From positions 1-8,104 of the forward strand of contig NZ_JBKGYF010000073.1 of the NCBI RefSeq assembly GCF_046546175.1: 8,104 nucleotides of DNA, written 5' to 3'. Below are positions 1 through 4,885 of this stretch, piece by piece (the stretch's first letter is position 1; every line of letters begins with the position of its first letter). The notes beneath the pieces are model-generated. The model saw only the letters and a list, made by a program, of their open reading frames with translations. It made no database searches and was not told the origin of the DNA. The translations under genes and the position numbers were made by a program. The stretch is from Methanohalobium sp046546175 (GTDB lineage: Archaea > Halobacteriota > Methanosarcinia > Methanosarcinales > Methanosarcinaceae).

Positions 1-1
1 T

Positions 2-556
2 GGCAGGATTCCCAATATCGATGAACTCGAGTTGGATAAAGGTAATGTAGAGGTACATAAAAAGGGTATTGCAGTAAACGAATATATGCAGAGTCCATCT
101 AATCCCAGAGTATATGCAGCCGGGGATTGTTCTGAAGAAGGACCGCAGTTGACACCTGTTGCAGGTCTTCAGGGTGATGCTGTGGCTGATAACATTCTCA
201 ATGGAAATAACGCGGTTGTAGATTATACAGGAGTTCCTGCAGTAGTGTTTACTTTGCCTCCACTGGCAGGTGTGGGAATCGACAAAAGAGACGTCAAAGA
301 TAACCATAAGGTAATTTATAATGATAGGAGTAACTGGTACTCTTCAAAGAGGATCAATTTAAAACATGCTGCATCCAAGATAATCATAGATAAACAAACA
401 GATAATATTCTTGGAGCCCATATACTCGGACCAGAAGCAGAAGAAGTTATTAATATTTTTGCCATGGCAATGAGATATGGATTAAGTGCAAGTGATGTTA
501 AGAATGCGGTATTTACCTATCCAAGTGTATGTTCTGATATCGAACACATGCTATGA
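2..556 (+). CDS. FAD-dependent pyridine nucleotide-disulfide oxidoreductase, C-terminal part (5' truncated)
   Basis: The frame is open from the first bases of the window, so the start lies upstream; 184 residues are visible. They begin at GRIPN, the motif closing the NAD(P)-binding domain in the glutathione reductase / mercuric reductase / dihydrolipoamide dehydrogenase family. VYAAGD (38-42 of the fragment) is the second FAD-binding motif. The dimerisation domain follows, from about VVFTLPPLAGVGI (81-93) to the end. The protein is a cytosolic flavoenzyme using NAD(P)H; its substrate cannot be told because the redox-active CxxxxC region is outside the window. In true disulfide reductases the C-terminus carries a catalytic His in an HP(T)xxE motif; here the matching site is TYPSVCSD (172-179), with Tyr for His and Asp for Glu. 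That fits the divergent branch often annotated only as 'pyridine nucleotide-disulfide oxidoreductase' rather than a classical glutathione or lipoamide reductase. Confidence 0.9.
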   Translation, partial: GRIPNIDELELDKGNVEVHKKGIAVNEYMQSPSNPRVYAAGDCSEEGPQLTPVAGLQGDAVADNILNGNNAVVDYTGVPAVVFTLPPLAGVGIDKRDVKDNHKVIYNDRSNWYSSKRINLKHAASKIIIDKQTDNILGAHILGPEAEEVINIFAMAMRYGLSASDVKNAVFTYPSVCSDIEHML

Positions 557-637
557 ACGTATGTTTATAATTATAACTGAGAATAAATTACATAGCACAA
601 GATAAAAAAATTATGGTTTTGAGAAACAAACAATGGT

Positions 638-709
638 GTTTTTTCATCATTCTTTAGATGGAGTTTAAATATTTTTTGTAATCTTTGATTTAAAAAATGA
701 TGAAAAAAC
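638..709. terminator. Long inverted repeat between converging genes, possible bidirectional terminator
   Basis: Bases 638-656 (GTTTTTTCATCATTCTTTA) and the reverse complement of 691-709 match at 18 of 19 positions, 14 of them in one unbroken run, around a 34-base AT-rich spacer. The repeat lies between the 3' end of the flavoprotein gene (556, plus) and the 3' end of the minus-strand pseudogene (781). Either strand ends an arm in a T-run, which suits T-rich archaeal termination. Roles other than termination, such as the ends of a small inserted element, are not excluded. The inverted repeat is directly seen; the function is inferred. Confidence 0.5.
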
Positions 710-780
710 CGTTGGCTTCTATATACTTCTGTTGTTCCCTTTTCATAATATTATTTTCTTATATATTCTTGAAGCTTGTA

Positions 781-1086
781 TTAACCAAATGCATAAATAC
801 CTGTGGAAAATATACCTATGAAAATATCCCAAAAGAAAAAACACCCACCGAGAAAATACCTACAGCAAAAAACCCTGCAGAAAATATACCTGCTGAGAGT
901 ACACCTATGCTAAAGTTACCTGCTGCCATGTATGCACTTGCAAATTCACCTGCTGCACCAAGGTAGACCTGATATATTGTCTATGCCCGCCAAATAAAAT
1001 AACAACGCTACAAGCAATAGTATACCAACCAGTACACCTGCAAAATTTTCTATATTTATCCCTTTCATAATTTTAAGAAATCCCAT
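781..1086 (-). pseudogene. Frameshifted gene for a small membrane-anchored protein with G-x-F-S pentapeptide-type repeats
   Basis: Read on the minus strand from ATG at 1068 (or in-frame ATG at 1086), the first part encodes MKGINIENFAGVLVG followed by a hydrophobic segment (LLLVALLFYLAG), a likely single membrane anchor. After 36 codons, near 961-959, the frame breaks. The next frame carries repeats AGNFS, IGVLS, AGIFS, AGFFA, VGIFS, VGVFS, FGIFS and hits TAG at 818-816. Shifting once more near 820 continues the repeat as IGIFS, TGIYA, FG and ends at TAA (783-781). Both breaks are consistent with single-base losses, and the three pieces join into one coherent protein of about 95-100 residues. 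I know no function for it; the 5-residue period suggests a beta-helix-like stack. An 89-codon plus-strand reading frame over 697-966 is the shadow of these repeats. Two sequencing errors are the main alternative to true decay. Confidence 0.7.
784..953 (-). repeat. Degenerate 15-base tandem repeat coding for [AVIF]-G-[IVF]-F-[SA]
   Basis: About eleven imperfect 15-base units lie head to tail, seen on the minus strand as GCAGGTATATTTTCT-like blocks. Codon 2 is always or nearly always GGT/GGG (Gly), and codon 4 is mostly Phe. The periodicity carries across the second frameshift, which is the best evidence that the shift broke an existing repeat gene. The unit differs from the classical A(D/N)Lxx pentapeptide repeat. 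Confidence 0.7.
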
Positions 1087-1089
1087 CTG

Positions 1090-1107
1090 TATATATATAT
1101 ATATATT
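1090..1107 (-). promoter_or_regulatory. Alternating TA tract, possible TATA box of the repeat-protein pseudogene
   Basis: An uninterrupted alternating TA run lies just upstream of the pseudogene on the minus strand. Archaeal TATA boxes are centred about 26 bases before the transcription start, which would put the start near 1072, only a few bases before ATG 1068. That would make a leaderless transcript and explain why no ribosome binding site is visible. This is inference from spacing only. Confidence 0.35.
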
Positions 1108-1359
1108 TTGTGAGTTGAACTGGGCTCTTTCAGTTAATATATATTTTCATTGATAAGGAGTATATGATTTGACTGAACAGTACCAAAGGGTTTAAATTAA
1201 TGGAACTCTCTGAACCAGTTTCACTACATCAACAAGATACTTAATTACAACAATTTTGTTGACCAGTAAGTAGCTGATTATTATATCCTTTGAGTCGTTG
1301 CTCATAATCGTTAAATACCATACAATACATCCTATAAATTATAGAAATTTAAATGATGA
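1108..1359. other. Gene-free stretch with no recognised feature
   Basis: No reading frame with convincing similarity or codon pattern is visible. A ribosome-binding-like AAGGAG (1155-1160) precedes TTG at 1169, but that frame stops after eight codons. A +1 shifted frame continues from 1200 to the stop at 1242-1244 (MELSEPVSLHQQDT). On the minus strand a short frame reads MVFNDYEQRLKGYNNQLL before a stop. Either could be the debris of a lost gene, but nothing identifies it. AT-rich sequence at 1331-1345 could hold the msrB promoter. Confidence 0.3.
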
Positions 1360-1425
1360 CCAATCGGTCTGAAAGTAATCTGAACATACAACATGATTTT
1401 TTCTGATTTCGAACATATGATGTAA
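1360..1425 (+). pseudogene. Probable decayed C-terminal tail of a second pyridine nucleotide-disulfide oxidoreductase
   Basis: In one frame, 1384-1425 reads TYNMIFSDFEHMM and then a stop. The intact flavoprotein at the start of the window ends TYPSVCSDIEHML and then a stop. Seven of thirteen residues match, with three conservative changes, and the stop falls at the same place. At DNA level the last 27 bases match at about 20 positions. Further upstream in frame, PIGLKVI followed by TGA resembles a shortened version of the RYGL...KNAVF segment that precedes the motif in the intact gene. The rest of the gene is absent. It ends 17 bases before msrB. The match is short, so chance is possible though unlikely. 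Confidence 0.45.
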
Positions 1426-1442
1426 TTATATAGTGGGAAGAT

Positions 1443-1835
1443 ATGCAAAAGATACAAAAATCTGATAAAGAATGGAAAGAGGAACTCACTCCTGAACAGT
1501 ATCATGTACTGCGGGAGAAAGGTACAGAACCACCGTTTACTGGTAAATATTACAAGAATAAAAAAAAGGGTATCTTTTCATGTTCTGGCTGTGGACAGGA
1601 ATTGTTTTCATCTGAAACCAAATTTGATTCAGGTACAGGATGGCCCAGTTTCTGGACACCAATATCTGAAGACAGGGTAGAAACAAAAACTGATTACAGT
1701 TTTTCTATGGAAAGGACTGAAGTTATGTGCAGCAGATGCGGAGGCCATCTGGGTCATGTGTTTAATGACGGTCCACCTCCCACAGGCAAACGCTACTGTC
1801 TCAACTCCGTAGCTCTTGATTTTAAAGAGGAATAA
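1443..1835 (+). CDS. msrB: Peptide-methionine (R)-S-oxide reductase MsrB
   Basis: MsrB reduces the R epimer of methionine sulfoxide in oxidised proteins, in the cytosol. The 130-residue length and single SelR domain are standard. Two CxxC pairs, C47/C50 (CSGC) and C96/C99 (CSRC), form the structural zinc site. GTGWPSF (64-70), GGHLGHVFNDGP (100-111) and RYCLNS (117-122) are the family signatures; C119 is the catalytic Cys, and H103/H106 lie in the substrate pocket. The usual resolving Cys of the SGCGWPSF motif is Thr65 here, so regeneration probably uses another Cys or direct reduction. Only the weak GGGA at 1435-1438 can serve as ribosome binding site before ATG 1443. It converges on the small minus-strand gene ending 13 bases downstream. 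No msrA is present in the window. Confidence 0.97.
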   Translation: MQKIQKSDKEWKEELTPEQYHVLREKGTEPPFTGKYYKNKKKGIFSCSGCGQELFSSETKFDSGTGWPSFWTPISEDRVETKTDYSFSMERTEVMCSRCGGHLGHVFNDGPPPTGKRYCLNSVALDFKEE

Positions 1836-1848
1836 AGCTAAATTGTCT

Positions 1849-2220
1849 TTATTCTAATTTTTTAACCTTGTCCATGACGAGTTCTTTTAAGTCATCCAGG
1901 GTTTTACACCTGTTTATCTCTTCTGATGTGATGAAAAGTTCAGGACTAGAACCATTTTCAACCAGATATGCACAAGGAAAACTGGCATTGCTTATATCAT
2001 AGGATTCCATGAACTCATCTTTATGCAAAAACTCCAGATGAATATCCAGATTATTAACAAATTCTTTCCATTCGTTTTTCATCCCAAAATTTCCGTAGGT
2101 TATAGCACAAAGCTTACAGGGATACGTTGAAGGCATCGCTATCTTTCGAAAATAATCGGAGAGGGTGTTCAAGAACCCGCTTTCTGCATTGTATACAAAT
2201 ATTATTTTCTGATTGCTCAT
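1849..2220 (-). CDS. Conserved small Cys-containing protein of unknown function
   Basis: Starting at ATG 2220 the product is 123 residues. An in-frame GTG at 2226 would add two, but the run of G at 2234-2229 is better spaced from the ATG. The protein has no signal peptide or membrane segment. It opens with a beta-strand-like KIIFVYNAESGFLNTLSDY. Then comes YPCKLC, a CxxC pair (C35/C38 from the ATG), then ITYGNFGMKNEWKEF and FLHKDEF. I recognise this as a conserved hypothetical type found in archaea and bacteria (a Y-N-A-x-S-G-hhN opening, a CxLC motif and a K/R-x-E-W block), but know no established function. The CxxC may bind metal or be redox active; that is speculation. It is the last gene of the probable thiC operon, 24 bases after the MBL-fold gene. 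Its 3' end converges on msrB. Confidence 0.85.
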   Translation of the reverse strand: MSNQKIIFVYNAESGFLNTLSDYFRKIAMPSTYPCKLCAITYGNFGMKNEWKEFVNNLDIHLEFLHKDEFMESYDISNASFPCAYLVENGSSPELFITSEEINRCKTLDDLKELVMDKVKKLE

Positions 2221-2222
2221 GT

Positions 2223-2243
2223 ACACATCCCCCCATGATGTGT
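2223..2243 (-). promoter_or_regulatory. Ribosome binding site presented in a small hairpin
   Basis: On the minus strand ACACATC (2243-2237) and GATGTGT (2229-2223) are perfect reverse complements around a 7-base loop. The G-run that should serve as Shine-Dalgarno for ATG 2220 fills most of that loop and the first stem base. The hairpin fills nearly the whole gap between the stop of the MBL gene and the next start, so it could tune translation of the last gene of the operon. Confidence 0.4.
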
Positions 2244-2244
2244 G

Positions 2245-3084
2245 TTATAATTCGTATTTTATCTGTAGACCAGCACCAACTTCTTTAAGTCTGACAGCTT
2301 TTGATAATTCAATCTTTGAATAGAGGTCAGTACAATGGCATGCGTGAACTTCTTTCGGGTTCAATTTCATCATATATTTAACAGTTCCCTTTAACTGCTT
2401 TTTTGATGGGTTCTGTAGATGGAAACCACCTACAATATCAATAATGCGGCTGTCATTACACACCTCTTTTGCATACTCGGTGATGTTGCAGATACCTGAA
2501 TGGGAACATCCGGTAATAATAACAATCCCTCTTGATGTTTTGTAGGCAAGAGCGGAATCATCGATAAGGTAATCATTTTCGTATATCCCGGAAGTTTCAA
2601 TTTTACCTACAGGTTCAGTATTTTCAAAATCAAATTTTCTGGGGATTTCACCCAGGAAAACAAGGTTTTGGGTTAACCAGTATGGTGTCTTAGTATATTT
2701 CACATCAAAATGTTTTTTGAGTTTATCATAATTTAGCAGGCACCCGATTTCAGTGTCATCCATCACCCTGGAATAAAGCGCTGCAGGATGCAAAACAAGT
2801 TCCGGATTTTTATGAGGTTGTTTTTCAAGTCTGGCTTTTGTGTACAACCGGATTAACGGAACAGTTCCCCATGTATGGTCAAGATGACCGTGTGAAATAA
2901 CCAGATAATCAAGGTCTAACAGGTCAATCCCCATTTTTCTGGCATTTTCTACAAAAATGTTGGAATATCCGGTATCAAAAAGGATTTTGTAGTTTTTATC
3001 TTCTATATAAAATGACAATCCAGGTTCGCCATAAAAATAACTGTCTATGAATGTATTATTATCCACAAGTACGCTCAGCTTCAT
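2245..3084 (-). CDS. MBL-fold metallohydrolase, COG1237 (MJ0301-like dihydropterin RFA-P synthase candidate)
   Basis: This 279-residue cytosolic protein has a metallo-beta-lactamase fold: FDTG (36-39), the dimetal signature SHGHLDH (64-70: H65, H67, D69, H70), then TGCSHSGI (191-198, H195), GGFHL (219-223) and HACHCTD (248-253 region). These are hallmarks of COG1237. In methanogens a member of this group, MJ0301, was reported to join the pterin diphosphate and the ribofuranosyl-aminobenzene phosphate in methanopterin synthesis (EC 2.5.1.105), and databases give this name widely to the family. Methanogens often hold several paralogues, so the specific activity is not proven here. The gene follows thiC by 30 bases and precedes the Cys-containing small gene by 24, suggesting co-transcription. 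No clear Shine-Dalgarno precedes ATG 3084, so translation may depend on coupling with thiC. Confidence 0.88.
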   Translation of the reverse strand: MKLSVLVDNNTFIDSYFYGEPGLSFYIEDKNYKILFDTGYSNIFVENARKMGIDLLDLDYLVISHGHLDHTWGTVPLIRLYTKARLEKQPHKNPELVLHPAALYSRVMDDTEIGCLLNYDKLKKHFDVKYTKTPYWLTQNLVFLGEIPRKFDFENTEPVGKIETSGIYENDYLIDDSALAYKTSRGIVIITGCSHSGICNITEYAKEVCNDSRIIDIVGGFHLQNPSKKQLKGTVKYMMKLNPKEVHACHCTDLYSKIELSKAVRLKEVGAGLQIKYEL

Positions 3085-3114
3085 AGGTAATAAAGGAATG
3101 GAATCGAATAAATA

Positions 3115-4410
3115 TTAAATCCTATCATCTTTATTTCTGCTTTTTTCTAGGGCATCTTTGACAATTTTCATGGCACAGAGGTCTCCGCACATGGAACATG
3201 CATCACTTCCGGTTACTCTGCTTTCTCTGATAGAACGGGCTTTTTCACTATCAATCGCCAGACTGTACTGTGCATCCCAGTCCAGATTTTTGCGTGCAAA
3301 AGCTATTTTTGTATCGGAGTCCAGAGCACGTTCTCTCTGTCCATCTTTAACAAGGTCGGCAGAATGTGCAGCAATTTTTGTTACAATGGCACCTTCCTTT
3401 ACATCTTCAATTGAAGGCAGTGCAAGGTGTTCAGAAGGAGTAGTCATACATAGAAAATCCGCACCGTACATCCCTGCAAGAGTACCACCGATAGCGCCTG
3501 TTATATGGTCATAACCTGGGGCAATATCAGTCACAAGCGGTCCCAGGAGGTATAGCGGAGCATAATCACATAATTTTTTCATGCCCTGCACACTAAGTTC
3601 GATTTCATCAACCGGGACATGTCCGGGGCCTTCTACAAATGTCTGAACATTCTGGTTTCGGGCTTTTTTTGTTAATTCTCCCAGAGTTATAAACTCCATA
3701 AACTTTGGTCTATCTGATGCATCCTTAATACATCCGGGGCGCATACCGTCACCAAGACTCAATGTCATATCATATTCATGGGCAATTTCCAGAAGATAAT
3801 CGAATTCATCATAGAATGGATTTTCCATCTCATTATGAACCATCCATGCGATTGTAAACGATCCACCACGACTGACAACATCTGTAATTCTGTCACTTTT
3901 TTTAAGGCGCTCAAGAGCATTCAGATTGGCACCTGCATGTATGGTGACAAAATCCACTCCATCTTTTGCATGTTTTAGGACAGCATTGAACATATCGTCT
4001 GACGACATATCTACAACAGCTTTGCGGGATGAAGCAGCCTGATAGATTGGTACTGTACCAAAAGGTATGTTAATGGAATCCATAATCTGTTTTCTGATAG
4101 TGTCAAGGTCTCCCCCGGTTGACAGGTCCATCAGAGTGTCAGCTCCGTATTTTTCTGCAGTCTTTGCTTTTTCAACTTCGCTATCAATATCTATATAATC
4201 CCTTGAAGTACCGATGTTAGCGTTTACCTTGGTACTCATGTATTTACCAATCCCGCAGGGATTTGAATTCCCTTCGATGTTATTTGGAATGGTAACTAAT
4301 CCACCAGCAACACAGGACTGTACGGTTTCAGGGTCGATACCCTCATTTTCAGCCACACTTCTGATCTGGGATGTGATAATGCCTTTCTTAGCATCTTCCA
4401 TTAATGTCAT
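3115..4410 (-). CDS. thiC: Phosphomethylpyrimidine synthase ThiC
   Basis: ThiC is a non-canonical radical-SAM enzyme that rearranges aminoimidazole ribotide (AIR) to hydroxymethylpyrimidine phosphate for thiamine. The 431 residues match the short archaeal/clostridial type, lacking the N-terminal extension of the E. coli type. Visible signatures are PCGIGKYMSTKVNANIG (51-67), DLSTGGD (95-101), FGTVPIYQA (117-125), SRGGS (180-184), SLGDGMRPG (218-226), EGPGHVP (260-266; H264, metal ligand), APGYDHI (297-303; H302) and the C-terminal cluster motif CSMCGDLC (C405, C408, C412). That motif is CX2CX3C, one residue shorter than the CX2CX4C of the E. coli/Caulobacter type. The start is ATG 4410, with a second in-frame ATG three codons on; the Shine-Dalgarno is weak. 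It is the first gene of the probable three-gene minus-strand operon. I see no TPP riboswitch in the leader. Confidence 0.97.
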   Translation of the reverse strand: MTLMEDAKKGIITSQIRSVAENEGIDPETVQSCVAGGLVTIPNNIEGNSNPCGIGKYMSTKVNANIGTSRDYIDIDSEVEKAKTAEKYGADTLMDLSTGGDLDTIRKQIMDSINIPFGTVPIYQAASSRKAVVDMSSDDMFNAVLKHAKDGVDFVTIHAGANLNALERLKKSDRITDVVSRGGSFTIAWMVHNEMENPFYDEFDYLLEIAHEYDMTLSLGDGMRPGCIKDASDRPKFMEFITLGELTKKARNQNVQTFVEGPGHVPVDEIELSVQGMKKLCDYAPLYLLGPLVTDIAPGYDHITGAIGGTLAGMYGADFLCMTTPSEHLALPSIEDVKEGAIVTKIAAHSADLVKDGQRERALDSDTKIAFARKNLDWDAQYSLAIDSEKARSIRESRVTGSDACSMCGDLCAMKIVKDALEKSRNKDDRI

Positions 4411-4451
4411 TGTTATTCTCTTATGGGTTTTATTTGCAAAATAAAGAATTA

Positions 4452-4470
4452 GTATAATATATATGTTTCA
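4452..4470 (-). promoter_or_regulatory. TATA box / BRE of the thiC operon
   Basis: On the minus strand the stretch TGAAACATATATATTATAC holds a purine-rich BRE-like element followed by a good archaeal TATA box centred near 4460. Typical spacing places the start of transcription near 4433, giving a leader of about 23 bases before ATG 4410. That is too short to contain a riboswitch. Confidence 0.55.
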
Positions 4471-4546
4471 TTGAATTGCTGTTAGAAGAGAAATAATTAA
4501 TTATATTGATAGTTATTATAAATCCGATGTAACAGGGGTTTATAAA

Positions 4547-4750
4547 TTAACAGAAGAATCGGTCTGTAGAATACCCATCTTATATTACAACCAGTGTTTT
4601 GTAGGATGAAAGATACCTCGTAACACCTTCATGAACTACATTCATGACATGAAGAATGGTATTTTCTACGTTTTTGGTTTGAATCCCGATAACTACATCG
4701 ACGTTACCTACGTCTTCCAATTTGTCCGTTATGTCTGGACTAAGGTTCAT
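4547..4750 (-). pseudogene. N-terminal remnant of a family 2 glycosyltransferase
   Basis: A G-run ribosome binding site (GGGGGT, on the minus strand just before the start) precedes ATG 4750. The frame reads MNLSPDITDKLEDVGNVDVV, IGIQTKNVENTI, then through YLSSYKTLVVI and stops at TAA 4582-4580 after 56 codons. Reading through that stop gives DGYSTD. In GT-A fold (family 2) glycosyltransferases the segment reads hVhGIPTYN...hVVSDGGSTD, so the stop sits exactly at the Ser before DGGSTD and fits a one-base TCA to TAA change. A second stop at 4549-4547 follows, and no further glycosyltransferase sequence lies before thiC. The truncated gene therefore lacks the nucleotide-sugar and acceptor sites and cannot be active. 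The GIPTYN motif has also drifted to GIQTKN, a further sign of decay. Translation could still yield a 56-residue peptide. Confidence 0.72.
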
Positions 4751-4776
4751 GTATAACCCCCAATTTATGTATGACC

Positions 4777-4796
4777 TTATATTTAATTATATTTAA
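4777..4796. promoter_or_regulatory. Tandem TTATATTTAA repeat in the divergent promoter region
   Basis: Two perfect 10-base copies, TTATATTTAA at 4777-4786 and 4787-4796, lie head to tail between the minus-strand glycosyltransferase remnant (start 4750) and topA (start 4886). Both copies look like TATA boxes on either strand. For topA they would give a start near 4805-4820 and a leader of about 70-80 bases; for the remnant a start near 4755-4765. Confidence 0.4.
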
Positions 4797-4885
4797 ACAC
4801 CAGTGAAATAAAGTAATCCAAATCATTAAAATAGTTCACAACCCTCAAAAACCGTAAATAGGATAACAATAACAGGTTACATAGA

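Noticed and set aside
697..966. 89-codon plus-strand ORF with a hydrophobic N-terminus and Pro-rich repeats
   Set aside because: Its repeats are the antisense image of the minus-strand G-x-F-S coding repeat, and no ribosome binding site precedes it.
1110..1135. Possible IS end (AACTG...CAGTT) near short transposase-like minus-strand frames
   Set aside because: The dyad is only five bases, no matching terminal repeat or target duplication is visible, and the short frames match no transposase motif I recognise.
1353..1383. ATGATGA followed by CTGA, resembling C and D boxes of an archaeal C/D sRNA
   Set aside because: The guide interval is too short at nine bases and no C' box is present before the next CTGA. 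The motif overlaps sequence better read as a gene remnant.
3158..3514. 118-codon plus-strand ORF inside thiC
   Set aside because: It lies antisense to a clear, well-conserved thiC coding sequence and is a shadow; the same holds for plus-strand frames at 3778-3978 and 4214-4444.
4411..4480. TPP riboswitch upstream of thiC
   Set aside because: The predicted leader is only about 23 bases, and no conserved TPP-aptamer elements are visible on the minus strand upstream.
1360..4568. Shared AATCGGTCTG at about 1362-1371 and 4557-4566
   Set aside because: Ten bases in unrelated contexts can occur by chance, and the flanks do not match.
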